64,000 bases of DNA from Heterostelium multicystogenum. Its lineage: Eukaryota; Evosea; Eumycetozoa; Acytosteliales; Acytosteliaceae. The first letter of the stretch is position 1. Each line of letters opens with the position of its first letter. Below are positions 34,522-47,268 of this stretch, one piece after another. The position numbers and the translations under genes were made by a program. The stretch is taken from contig RCNN01000059.1 in the NCBI GenBank assembly GCA_003667245.1, positions 1 through 64,000 on the forward strand, read 5' to 3'. The notes beneath the pieces are model-generated. The model was not told the DNA's origin and searched no databases. It saw only the letters and a program-made list of their open reading frames with translations.

Positions 34522-35299
34522 GGAGTTGAAGATAATGAATATGCTGAGGTGAGTTTGAATTTAAAAAGACTTGAATTTGGTTGAGTTGTTCTTGAAGTTG
34601 TTGATACTGAGTACTCAAGATATTGATTGAAGCTTGAGTTTGAGGTGTTTGCATTTGTTGCTGAATACTGTGCATTTGATAAGCCACTTGCGTGTATTTT
34701 TCTCTCATCTGTTCATAGTAAAACATTGGATTAGCTTACTTGTTGAGGATTACCAGGAGTTTGCTGTATGGGTTGTGTTTGTTGAGTGATTTGCTGAGAA
34801 TATAACTGTGTTGGTGATGCAATCATTGGAGGCTGTTGGGTAGTCAATTGATTTGGATGTTGAATTTGATGTTGATCATTGTGAGTTTGGGGAGTTGTTT
34901 GGGTTGAATGTTGTTGATGTTGAAGGTGAGGTTGCATATGTTGTGGGTGTGCTTGGTTTTGAAGCTGCATTTGTTGCTGAAGATGCTGTTGTTGGATCTG
35001 TTGCTGATGCTGAGCCATATTTTGTTGATGAATTATCAATTTATATGATGCACTAAATTATTGTATTGTGTGGAAATATTGCTGGGATCATCAAGTTGTT
35101 GGAGTTGTATTGTTGAATCAATGCAACATACTCTCTTATTTGGTTCTCAACCTGTTGCAGTGGATTTTGGGATGCACCAGAGGTGTTTGGAACCGGAGGA
35201 ACTGGATGATGCTGAGGAGTACTGGTAGATGGAGTGGAGGTTGAATTTGATGGTTGGTTGTGTAGAGTAGGAAGGTGCTGTGAGGTGAGGAAGACTTCT
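33924..35299 (-). CDS. Poly-Gln SANT/Myb (SHAQKYF-type) protein
   Basis: A probable transcription regulator. The C-terminal part has a Myb/SANT domain: HWSQDEHALFLEATQKYGYK then AYHEISQHVKTRTHHQVRSH with VNTYLKNL in place of SHAQKYF, followed by a Pro/Ser/Thr tail ending at TGA 33924. Upstream lie a Lys-rich segment and long Gln tracts (34470-34530 and 34900-35040), and a coiled-coil-like stretch (QQMQTPQTQ, QLQEQLNQIQ). A GTAAGC...AACAG stretch at about 34732-34702 would be a very short intron. A frame change near 34165 splits the SANT domain, with others near 35050. I see no start codon before the preceding FNIP gene's 3' part, so the boundary between them is unresolved (see findings). Confidence 0.75.
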
Positions 35300-36837
35300 C
35301 AACTTGGTTGTAGTGACGAATCCACCAACCATATCTTCGCTCATCAACAAAGACCAGTTAGAGTCAATGATACGCAGATTATAAAAACGTAGATTAGCAC
35401 AAAGCTGGATTGAAAGTTGGGTGCGGGTTGCCAAGAAGTACTCCAGAAGTTGGTTGGTGAGCAATGCTCGACTACTAATAGAAAGAGATGTGATTGAAGC
35501 TGGTAGATTTGTTAGGTTGAGGAAATTGACTAAATTTCCAACCTATTCGCAATGTTGAGACTGATGCTGGATTGCTCGCGGTAGCAGTTGAGTGTTGTAT
35601 TTCATCACCAAACTCTAGGTTTGTTACGGAGGGAGGAATTTTATCGGGTGGAATCTCTTGATTGAATCGATTCCAAAAACAGATGTTGCACAGAAGAGGG
35701 TATAAATGTTATATCGGTAATGGGTGCAGGGGAGTTGAATCTATAGATATCGCACCGACGATGTATAGTTCCGTATCCCAGTGGCTGTTGGAAGTGCTGC
35801 TCCAAATTCTAAATACTCGACGCCGATGGGTATGGCCCCAAATTGAATTGGTTGGTTAAAGTACATGCCAAATTTCAAATGTACGACTGAAGGTGGGATG
35901 ACGCAATATGGAATCTCCTGATTAAAGTGTGAGCCAAATGTTAGATGTGTAACTGACAGTGGTATTACACCCTGCGTAATCGTCTGATTGAAATCAGAAC
36001 CAAACTCGAGCTTGGTAACAGATGCTGGAATAGCACCAGGCGGAATCTGGACATTGAAATCATCTCCAAATTTTACCTCGGTAACAGCAGATGGTATGGT
36101 CCCACTGTTGATCTGACGATTGAAAACGACGTCCAAACTCAATGTATTTCAGTCCTGCGGGCATAGCTGATGGTGAGATCGGTAAATTATAGTTGGTACC
36201 GAAGCGAAGTGATACCAATGTTGATGGTAATGTGCCAAGCAACAGTGTCTGGTTGAATGCATTACCTAGCTCAATATGAGTGAGTGACTGTGGTAGAATT
36301 CCTGGAGGTATGATCTGGGTTAACTCTGGGGCCAATCGGAGATGAGTTGTGTTGGCTGGTACAGCACCGGGCAATAAAGGTTGATTACCAATACCTGCCA
36401 CCACAAAAGTTGCTGGATGCTGCCGAATCGAGTGCGGCACGCACCGTCGACTTTAGACCACGTGGTACATAGTCGACACGAGTCAAAAGAGAGCTCTTTA
36501 GCTGGGCGTACGACTGTCTCTCTTCATACCACTTGCGGCAACACATTGACACACACCAACGATCAACATTTGAATCGAGAATGTGATAATATATTGAATC
36601 AAGCACGGTGATAAGATTGAGGTTATACTATGATTGGCACCACAGCCAGCCGATGATGACACTGAGCCACCACTACCATTTATGATAGCACCATTATAAC
36701 TGTTTGTGTAGTTTGTTGTTGTTGGCTATAGTTGTCGAAGTTGCAATAGCTGAAGAAGGAGCTGAAGACATCATGTTTGCTGTTGTCGATGTTGTGGTGG
36801 TGGTAGTGGTTGTAGTTGTTGTAGTGGAAGAAGTCAT
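35300..36837 (-). CDS. FNIP-repeat protein with F-box-like N-terminus (frame breaks)
   Basis: FNIP repeats are leucine-rich-like units of about 22 residues found mainly in dictyostelids. Repeats visible include GTIPSAVTEVKFGDDFNVQI, GAIPASVTKLEFGSDFNQTI, GVIPLSVTHLTFGSHFNQEI, CVIPPSVVHLKFGMYFNQPI and GILPQSLTHIELGNAFNQTL; at least ten in all. The N-terminus starts MTSSTTTTTTT at 36837 and later reads VLDSIYYHILDSNVDRWCVS with CCRKWYEERQSY, an F-box-like segment, suggesting a ubiquitin-ligase adaptor (inference). The C-terminal cap reads LPASITSLSISSRALLTNQL and continues to MSEDMVGGFVTTTKLRS. Frame breaks near 36700, 36620, 36420, 36140, 35790, 35690 and 35540. Confidence 0.8.
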
Positions 36838-38592
36838 TATCTTCTCACTTCTTCCTACTACTACTGCTATCAACTTAACTATATATTTTAATTACTAATT
36901 TCCTGGCTTGTGTTGTTTTTTTTTTTTTTTTTTTTTTGAAATTTGATTAGTTTTTTTATAATAAATGCCTAAGTGTGTGTTGTGTAAGATGATATTTGTA
37001 AATAATGATTTTATGATGATTAAAAAGATGGTTATCAATGATATGATATTATATGATATGATCGGTAGGAATAAAGATTATCTTAAAATAGATCTAAAAA
37101 ATAATCCTTTTATAATGCTCCTAAAAACAAACATTGGTTAAAAAATAACTTTACAAAAAATATGAAATTTAATTAAAATTTGTCAAAGTTAAAAACAAAA
37201 AGCAAGTTGTAATGATTGGTGCCAACATTTACTAGAGCGTGATAATGAATTAGATAAAAACTATAAAGTAGCAACATGTTGAGTATAGTGTTATATACCT
37301 TTGTGTTGTCAATCAAATCAGTCAGACAGTCAGTCAATTAGGTAGCTTTAGGTATTTGTATACTATTTGATGGTAGGTGTTTTTAGCTAACTTTCATTTA
37401 AATATGATTAAAAAAAAAACTAAAAATACCTGAGATTTTTAATCATGATTCAAGTTCTGCAGCAACAACAAAATAGGTTTGAACTTCTTAAATACTGATA
37501 AATTAAAATAACAAACAGTGTGATTGATGAATTATTGTTGTTACCAATTTTAAAATCATCATATTTGGCTAGCTAGAAATTAAAACCATATAAAATATAA
37601 AAGTTATCTAATGTTAAATACTTCTGTTGTATTTATTAAATGTTTTATTTGTAACTTTGGCGAATAACTTAATTCCTTCATATATCTGCATCAGATTGAA
37701 TCCTGATATGGCATATCATCTAAGTATTTAGATCAACCAAAAAAAATTTTAAAAGTTTCTGGTGGGGAGGAAGAAGTTTAATAGTAACCACCCACACATT
37801 AAATTTATATATTTAGTTACATTTGATTGGAAACATCTTATTGAAATAAGTGATCAATCATCCAAATAAGTAACTTTAAATTAAACTACAACGACGATTA
37901 AACAATCCTTTGAGTTTGATTGATCTCCTGATGATTTAATTTTAATCCTGTATCCAATTTTTCACTTTTAATTAAATAAATATAATATAATTATAGGGGT
38001 TTTAAAAGGACACCACCAAGAGTATATTGAATGGTATGTTGGTATAATAGTGTATAACAAAATAATACTTGTTAATATAATTATTATTCCTTTTTAACAA
38101 TAACCACCTCTATGGTGATTTCTATTTATTTAATTATATAAATCTGATCTAATCTAGTTTTTCACTAACTCTGGTCATACACTAAAAAGATGATGCTATT
38201 CTCAATATAATAAGTTATGACATAAAAATAACTATATTTTGTTATGTATTTTGAAATTAATAACAATAGTTGATGAATATCATAAACTCCAATGATTTAC
38301 TTAATCCTAATATATATATTGTAAGAATCCCATCAAAAATGATAATAATACATTAATCAAGTTCATAGTAAAACACTAAACCCATGTTATTAAAGATATG
38401 ATCAAGAATGAAATAACATTATATGAAAGTGTTTAGAACAAATCTTTACTATAAATAGTCAATACCTGTAATACTCTTGAATTCTTTGGGATGATTTGAA
38501 TGAGTTTACAATACAGTCAGTTTTGTATTTTGGGGGATCAAGTACTTAGTGCTCAATGAATAATTCCAAAACTAATGTTTTTTATTTTTGAT
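36838..38592. other. Long AT-rich intergenic region
   Basis: About 1.75 kb with a 22-T run at 36916-36937, other A/T homopolymers and no protein-like frame. It contains the FNIP gene promoter and the 3' flank of the next gene. No RNA gene recognised. Confidence 0.45.
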
Positions 38593-39383
38593 TTAGAATA
38601 AGAGGGCGGCGATAAATAAGACAATCATGGCAAATGATGTGGAAATTACAGAGGCAGAACCAGTGGTTGTGTCAGCTCCAGTAGTGGTTGTTGTACTAGA
38701 AGCTCCAGTGGTAGTTCCGGTAGTTCCAGTGGTAGTTCCGGTGGTAAGCTCCTGTGGTTCCTGTAGTTCCTGTAGTGGTAGTGGTGGTGGTGGTTGGAGC
38801 GTTATAGTTCAATTGAGCACGTGTAATAGCGATTAATTGTGAGCTATCGGTAGAATTCGAGGCATCGACCTGGATGTAAATTACTGGACCAGCTTTGATT
38901 AATTGGGGAAGTCCAATACCAATGAAGTTGGATGTATCGGAACCTGCTGGGAAAAAATGTGCATTAATGACAGTGTAGTTGGCACCTGATGAAGTTTGAT
39001 TGCTGAGATTGATTGAGAAACTTGTCTTTCCTGAGGCGACAGAACCTGGTGCAGCTGGACCAGAGATGTTAATATTGCTAACAGCATGAGAGGTGAGGTT
39101 ATACAAATTGATGGCAAATGAGACATTGAAACCAGAGTTGGTATCACCTTCAATTACTACTTCAGCAGAACCATAGATGTAGTTTGGTGTATAATCTGGA
39201 ACATTTGTTGTGCAGCAGTCATTGTACTGGTGGAGAAGGATCCAGTAAAGTTATAGGAAGCGGCTTTTGAATGAAAGGAACGAAAGAAATTAATATTTCG
39301 AAATAAAGAAAGGTTCATTTGGGTAACATACCAGAACAAGATGCCACAAGGAGAGTAGCGAAAATTAGAGTAGCAATCTTCAT
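38593..39383 (-). CDS. Secreted chordin-like (CHRD) domain protein, Thr-rich, anchored
   Basis: Exon 1 (39383 to about 39332) is a signal peptide, MKIATLIFATLLVASCS. After an intron (GTATGT...CAAAAG) the mature protein begins AASYNFTGSFSTSTMTAAQQ, continuing YIYGSAEVVIEGDTNSGFNV, AINLYNLTSHAVSNINISGP and AGPVIYIQVDASNSTDSSQL. The strand pattern and ...NLTSHAVSNINISGPAAPG resemble a CHRD (chordin) domain, although the classic His residues are missing. N-glycosylation sites are many. A Thr/Gly-rich stalk (TTGTTG repeats) leads to a hydrophobic C-terminus, SFAMIVLFIAALLF, directly before TAA, typical of a GPI-anchor signal. Frame changes near 39200 and 38755. About 240 residues. Cell-surface role unknown. 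Confidence 0.7.
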
Positions 39384-40514
39384 AGTGTGATTATTTATTA
39401 TACAAGAAATTTATATATTTCAAATGAATGGGTAATGTCAAATACCAAATATCAGATTCGTTATTAGTCCGTAGGAACAGAACCTAGGAGAAAAAAAACC
39501 AAAAAAAAAAAACAAATTTATTTCTAAAAAAATATTATTTTATCCAACAAAAAAAAATATCTAAAAATTAATACCTCCATCCACAACCCATTGAATATGA
39601 TAATAAAATTGATCAATATGATTTCAAGGTCAGAATGTCTATTGATTTCAGATCAAAATCTTACAAGGAGTGTACGTTGTAAACCGTGTTTTTTGAACAA
39701 AAATGTGGATAATTTATTTTCTTTTTCGCGCTCCAAAAAGACTACTAATCGTTTAAATCCACATTTCGATTAAACTTATTTTTACTTTAAACTTAAACTA
39801 ATCATTTCTCAATTTGTATCTGAAATATATCAATGACTCTCATCTAACATTCACAATCAATTAAATAATATTATTTAATAGGTTCGTATCATATAGGTCT
39901 AGTTTGAAAATTGTAATCGTTGCTTTTATCGTTGTTATACACTTCCAACAAACATAATACATATATTCCTCGCTCCATTGTACAAGAAAAACAAATATTT
40001 CCAACAACACATATTAAAACATTCGTGTGTGGTTGGTTGGTTGGTTGAATCAATCTCTCTCAATAATGTTGCTCAAATCACACAAAGTTTGAACCTATTT
40101 TATCATCAAAATTAATTTCATCTACATACAATTATTCAAATTATTTAAAATAAATTTGAATATAATATATATTTGATTATGAATCAACAAAACTATCAAT
40201 CAAATCATTCTATTTTTAATCACTACACTCTGAATAATCATTAATAGATAGATAGATATATCTTTATCATTTGAGTATTACTAATATTAATAATATAATA
40301 TTTTAGTTTAGCCATCAATTTCGAATCATTTATACAAGTATTAGATTGCAAACCATTTGTTATAACAATCCAGAATTTATTATAATTTTTGAATTAGATA
40401 TGGAGGATTGGACGATTGTAAAAAGGAATAATATAAATAGAATTAAAACTAGAATAAAACTAAAGTAAAGCATTGACACTGAAATTAGTGTCTTCACTAA
40501 ACCTTTTTCCAAGT
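39384..40514. other. Divergent intergenic region
   Basis: About 1.1 kb between the surface-protein gene and the two-pore channel gene. AT-rich, with a ggttggttggttggttg run near 40030. No gene recognised. Confidence 0.45.
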
Positions 40515-42891
40515 ATGTCTCGGCATCACAGAGGATATTCTTTGCCGAGTGGAGAGAGAGATGAAAGGTATAGAAATACCTCCAATTTCTCAACATCATC
40601 TCCCAGCAATAATAATGATAGTAATAACAATAACAACAATAGCCAGATTAATAATAGTAATAATAACAATGGTACCAATATTAACAATAAACAATAATAA
40701 TAATAATTATGAAGCATTATTTTATAGTTCTCCAATTTTGGATCAAGTACTAGAAACTTATAACGATGAAGAAAAGATACAAATATTAAAAGACAGAGAG
40801 AATTTAAAGAAAAATAGGCAATCTTTAATGAGAAAAACTTTGCCTGCGTTTCACCCAATTCACCCTTCTGGCGAAGGTGAAAACAACAACAATAGTAGCT
40901 CACCCGGTAATATCAGAATGGAGGAGTTTATTGAATCACACAGCGGAGGTTCCATTGGAAGTGAAAACAGAAGAAAGTTTTTAAAGAGAACCAAATCCGA
41001 CATTGGGTTCGGTCTAAACCCGAGTTCGCCCTCAAGTGAAACCTCTGATAATATCATTGATGTTGGCGTTCCAACTCCACCTTTTGCGTCTCCGATTCCA
41101 CCGACTAAACCACCACCTACATTCCGTCCTCAACAAAAAGCCTAGATTAAAAATTGTTAAATTTCGAGACCAGGTTGCATCTGCCGATTCGCCAGGCCCG
41201 AGAAAGAGCCTATCGAGAAGGATGTCGAGTTTATCAACACCAAGGCAAAAGAGAAGGCACACAACGAAGCTGACTATGTACTGGAGGCAACTTCACAAGG
41301 CGAAGCTATTCAGGCTTCCGACATGACTGAGGAGGAGAAGCTTCGTCGATATTTCATAGCCTGTGTGTTGATTTGAAGATGCCATCAACTATCGTGATCC
41401 CAATCACTTGCTTAAAATACCGCAGCTCAAGGCATACAAAATATACTACAACCCATTCGTCAGAATGATGCTCCTGCTCACATGTATTGGTCTACTTACT
41501 CTTTCGTACTTTGAGTATCCATCTAACCATACCTATCGTCCCAAAGTCGTCCTATTCAATTGAGTTGGTATTCATTGTTATACTAACATTGGAGCTGTGC
41601 TTCAAGTACTATGCATATGGACGGCAGGCGACACGAAACCCGTGGAATTGGATCAAGGGGCTACTGCTAATACTGAACTACATTGACATCATTGTAGCAT
41701 TCACACTCAATCATTATGGAATACGAAGTGTCAGAGTTATCACGTCTCTTCAGAGTTTACTATATGATCGACTACGATCGGCTAACGCGTGATCTTGCAA
41801 TACAAGTGATCTATACATTCTACAGAATGTTTCCAGTGGCAATAGTATTCTTCTCCTATATATTCATTGGGTCAGTGTTATTCTCCATCGTCCTATCAAA
41901 ACGGCGCAACAAGTGATCCTGACTATTATAGTAGGTCTATCATGTATCTATCTCATTTCAATACCAATACTAACATCCTTTCTTTGATAGATTCAACACT
42001 AATATCATTCTTAAACTCAATGGTTTTAATTACAACTGCAAACTTTCCAGATATCATGTTTCCAGCATATTGGAGAAGCCGTTGGTATGCCGTTTTGTTT
42101 ATCTTCTACTTGGGTTTAGGATTGTTTATTGGTATAAACTTTATGATTGCGCTTGTCTATCGTAGTTTTAGAAAGGCAGTGCTCAAAGAAACAAAGAATA
42201 ACTTTAGAAAACGAAGAACCGCTTTGTTGGCCGCATTCATTATCATGGACCATGACAAGACTGGTGTCATTGGATTGGATCAATGGGAGCATATCTATAA
42301 GCTACTGGAGCCAAAGTCTACAGCTGACGAAGCATCGGCTGCATTTGATCTCGTTGATACCGATGCAAACGGATATCTTAATGTCGTGAATTCTTTGCCA
42401 TGTGTGACGTTTTCCTTCTTGAAAGAAAGACGGTCAAACATTTGGCCAAGCGAAAGCTAAAGTCTCGGCAACGCCAAATGAGTAAATCAGCTTCCGACTC
42501 TAACATCACAGAGAGCTCCTCCGAAAGCAAGCCTTCACCAACCAGTCCTCAATACCATCAAATTCATCGAACGCATCAAAAAATCAACAAATGATGAATA
42601 CAGACCAAGACTTTTCTTAGCAACATTAAAACAATGGTTTCCAATCGCTACCTCTTTAGAAATCCAAAGGTTCACAACATCGATGTACCCGGAGAGTATG
42701 GAAGTCATACATCAGACAAAGAAGTAAATGACAATAATATGCACTTGTATAAAAAACATCTTTTCCACGATAGTGATGATGAAGTAAGCAGCACCAGCAG
42801 CAGCAGTAGTAATAGTGACAATGAAGAACCACAAACAGAAATCAATGGTCCAAATATCTTTTGCAGAATAGAACATAATAACAACAACGAC

Positions 42892-42943
<52 letters not shown>

Positions 42944-45244
42944 CAAATATATCAGTACCAATATCAACAACACCTCATACACCACCGGCAACGCCAGAAG
43001 ATACACCACCAGCTTCACCAAAATTAAGTAGAGCATCATTAACAAATATGAGTATGAGTTTACCTACCGTTCCAACTCAAATGGACATACCTTCATTCTA
43101 CCACGATGATGGAGATGACGAGAAAGAAAATGGCGATGTTGAGCTATCAAATTTAGAAACAACTAGTGAGCGTTCTACTCCTCCATTACAGCGCTCACTT
43201 CCAAATCCTCATATCAAAATGTCGCCGCTTCCAACTATTAAGCATTCGCACAGTGAATCATCTATCAATACCGAACAAAGTGGTATAGACAGTCAACCTA
43301 GCACTCGACATCCCCACTATAGGCATGCATTAAAGCAACCCGTGACTACCTAAGGAGTGGTCGATTGAAGCGAGTTACTAAAGCACGTGCTGTTTTGAAG
43401 TTGCAGTGGTGCTCACGATCTATGTTAATGTTGGACTGATATCTCATGTGATGGTCGGAACAAGGAATCTCTATCATCCAGCATGGACAGCAATATTGGA
43501 TTGGATTCTGCTTTCAATTTCGATTGTCGAGGTCGTATTGAAGGTGGTAGCCTATCGAACTGTTAAGAAGTTTTGGGTCATTTTCAATCTTACCATTGTG
43601 ACTGTTTCGCTTCTTGGAAAAATCATTGTGGAATATGGTCTTATGGGTGTTGGCGATCCCATTACAATGCTACGAATTGCATGTGCATTTAGATACGTCA
43701 GAGTATTTAGATTGTTCTCTGCAGTTAGAAGGTAATCTCACTTGCCCGATCATCATCACTTTTGAAATATTCTCTAACATCTCCATTGATCAATTTAGAA
43801 TGAGACATTTCCTACAATCTCTAGCACAAATAGTATTTATATTTATCAACTTCATTGGAATCATATTCATTGTGTACTACTTTTACGCGATCATTGGATT
43901 GTGGATTTACCATGGCAAATTTTATCGAGGCAATCCCGATCTGATTGGTACAGTCTACGATCAATCCAATTACTATGACTTTGCTAGCTTTAATGATATG
44001 GGTGCTGCAATGATTACTATGTTCAACTTGATGGTTGTCAATAATTGGTATGTCACCTTCTTTGCTGCAATAGCCGTTACCAGTGGATGGTCAATCCTGT
44101 ACTTTTGTAGTTTCTACTTTTTAACGGTAATTTGCGTATTGAACTTGGTAGTTGCTTTCCTCATTGAGGCAGTCAACTTTACATCCAATTTCTACTACCA
44201 GAAGTATAGAGCAAAACAACAGAAAAAACAACATACTCCGTAGTTAGTAAGACTCGTGTACCTAATATGGAGTCCATAATTCCAAAAGGTCGACGATTCA
44301 TCAATAGATTCCGTAGCATGCCTCAGGTGAATCTCAAGAGTGCCAACACCACCAATGCAGAAAGAAATCCATCCGAGTGTGTGGAGGTTATGGAGAGACC
44401 ACAAGACTACCTGATGAAAACAACTTGAAGCATTAAAGCAAAAAAGGATAGTGAGAATGAAAATACCCATGGTGAATCAGATGTCAGCAGTGTCAAAAGC
44501 GTCGTCAGCCATGGCAGCAGTCGTGGATCAGTTTCAAGCGCAACCAATCACGACGAGCACTTTGACAGCGATAACTCTTCAATTAAGTCTGCCTCGACAC
44601 TGGCTTCGAGGTCAAACAATACATCTGACACGGAGATGGACTCAGAGTATCCTGACAAACTCCAAGAGACATTGATGAAGGAAGGTGTTAAGGGATTCGA
44701 AGCTCCACACTTCTTTGAAGAGAAGTTGTTTGGTAAGGAACTGATGACTCTCAACCAGGAGGATGTTGACCTCAATGAATTCATGGAGGATATGATCCTT
44801 GCAACCACCAACCCAGACAACGTATCCAGCAGCCGTGCTCCAAGTAGGATGGCCAACGATGAGAATACACTCAATTCTTCGTCTTCCACGATGACAGAAT
44901 ATTCCAAGAGGGAAAAAGATAAATCCACGCAAAAGAGCAAAGATAAGAAAGCAAAGAATGACAAGAAGGAGAAAGAAAAGAGAGGTAAAGTCAGCAGATC
45001 AGCATCGAGAGAATTTGATATACCAACTACAACAACGACGACATCAACGGGAACCTCAACACCCAACACTCCATCGAGTTTGCTTCGATCAAGCAGTAAT
45101 CAGGTACCAACACATCCATCAACAGCACAGCCATCTACACCGTCCATACCATTGGAGCAACTACTTGAGCAACAACATCAATCAGAGATCGAAAAAGAAA
45201 TCGAACAACATCAACAACTTCGAAATCGACGAAATTCATTCTGA
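40515..45244 (+). CDS. Two-pore channel (TPC) with EF-hands (frame breaks)
   Basis: A cation channel of endolysosomal membranes with two six-helix domains. Domain I: VFIVILTLELCFKYYAYGRQ, WNWIKGLLLILNYIDIIVAF, then the pore SMVLITTANFPDIMFPAYW near 42010-42070 (FPD and TTAN are TPC filter I). The linker has two EF-hand loops, DHDKTGVIGLDQ and DTDANGYLNVVE (about 42249-42390). Domain II: WTAILDWILLSISIVEVVLK, ITMLRIACAFRYVRVFRLFS (voltage-sensor Arg), and pore II AAMITMFNLMVVNNWYVTFF. Start MSRHHRGYSLPSGERDER; poly-Asn stretches near 40605 and 42880. Introns at 41929-41988 (GTAGGT) and about 43733-43798 (GTAATC) join in frame. At least eight frame breaks (about 40690, 41145, 41360, 41550, 41750, 41900, 42390, 42600, 43360, 44240, 44640). 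About 1,500 residues, long because of low-complexity linkers. Confidence 0.87.
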
Positions 45245-47268
45245 TCACCATATCAACTCTTGGTCCAACATATTACAAAAAAAAATATATATATACCATC
45301 TTGTTTTAACGGTGCAAACCAACCAAAGATCACCCCCAATACCCTTTTCAGAAAATAAAAAACCAAAAAAGATCAGTCGATAAAAACATGAGATGCATCG
45401 CTTAATCTCACAAACAATAAAATAAAAAATATTTTTTTGTAAGTTTTGGTTTTTGTTGTGGTTTGTTGTCATTCATGAAAACAAACAAAATTTAAAATAA
45501 ATTTGTTTTTTTGAGCAAACAAAAAAAATAAAATAATAATCAAATAATAATAATAAGTCAAATCTATCAATCAACAAATCAATCAATAAATCATACACAA
45601 TCAAGCAAATCAATAGTCACTTAATAAATCATCAAAAAATCAACATACATATATAATCAGTGACAAGCAAACATTGGTGGACCACCGAATTAAATCATTC
45701 AAATAAAACTACACACACTACTACTACGCTACTACAACTCCTAATTCCTACTTAATAATTCATTAATATTGTACCTTAAGAATCTTTCCTTAAATCATTT
45801 TACATCATAAATAGAAGAAGTTAATCAACACCCTATCAACAACAATCTAGCATATCATTGTAAACTTATATTATAAAGGTAAGATTTGTTAGATAGGAGT
45901 CAGTAGTTTGCCAAGATTGTCTTTAGTCAATGGATTAAGGGATGACTTGGCATGTCATGTCATAGTTTTCTTCAGTTTAAAAGATAGTAACGCGATCGAT
46001 ACAAAACAAAAAAGAGAATGACTTTGACATTTATCTCTGTACAATAGATAAATCACTTGATATTCGTCCAAATTACCTTTTTAATAACCATTTTTGTGTG
46101 AAAGTGATCATTATTGGAAGTTTGAATACACCTCGATTACATATATATCCAGAGGTATTGTATGTGTTGATTAGTTTTTAAAATTGGTTTCAAATACTGT
46201 TGTTGGCAAGCACCATCCCACCACCCCAAACCAATATTCAAATATTTTGGAACACAAACTCTCAAATACCACCTATTTCACCTATTACACCTATTACACC
46301 CATCACCCCTTATAGCTCCAATAAAATGATTACGGTTCTACCACCATTTACATTAACACTCTTACTCACTTCTACCTTTACTACTGTCATTTCCAACAAC
46401 AACAACAAACAGCAGCAACAAATCATATATATATCACAAGCCATACTATTATTCGTACTATATCAAAACCAACCAATATAAAATCATTTTAGCATCATAT
46501 GATGAGAGTTTGAAAAAAATAAATACAACATCAAACAACTAACAGCAATTCAATAATAACAAATAAAACACAAACTTTATAAATCAAATCAGTCAACAGC
46601 AACAGCTGCTGCTGATTTTACTCACTTGCTCACATTCAACGACCATCACTATTTCCACTTCAATCCAAAATTCAATCCCAATTCAATTAATAAAACAAAA
46701 ATTAATCAACATAAAATTAAAGCAAAGCAATTTCCAAATTTTAAAAGAAAAGAATTTGATAATTAATTTCTACTACTACTAAAAATAATCATCATCATCA
46801 TAATAATAATAATAATAATAATAATTATAATATTTGAAATCAATCATTGTTAAACTTCAATATTGGATCATCATTTAATCAAAATAGTTTATAAACTATA
46901 GTTTGCTTTTCTTTTCTTTGGTTTCATTTCATTATTATTGTGTGTCTACTTTTTTATTTTTGGAAATTTAATTCCACCAACTACTACTAATTACACCATC
47001 CAATTGCAAGGATATATATTAATCAAACCACCATTGTATTTATTTATCTATCTATCTATAGCAATAGAACAAAAGAAAGAAAAAGAGAAGCAAAGAATCA
47101 GACTAGACTCAGAATTACCATAATTCTTTATATTTGTACAGTTCAATCTTTTTTAAGAAATAGATTGATTACTTGTTTTATTTCTATATATCTATATATT
47201 TATATATATATTTTATTTCAAAGTAAACCAACCCAAAGAATCATAAGTCAGTCAGCTTACAATTAAAG
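45245..47268. other. Long AT-rich intergenic region
   Basis: About 2 kb, low-complexity, with CA/AT-rich runs. A tandem ctattacac-type repeat lies near 46271-46310. Open frames here (for example 46200-46481 and 46938-47123) are low-complexity only. It must include the promoter of the kinase gene at 47269. No RNA gene recognised. Confidence 0.5.

Noticed and set aside
42705..43045. Minus-strand leucine- and tyrosine-rich frames
   Set aside because: They mirror the AAT/AAC poly-Asn codons of the two-pore channel linker.
46200..46481. Plus-strand frame with Pro/Ile/Thr repeats
   Set aside because: Low-complexity CA/AT-rich intergenic sequence; composition and lack of homology do not support a gene.
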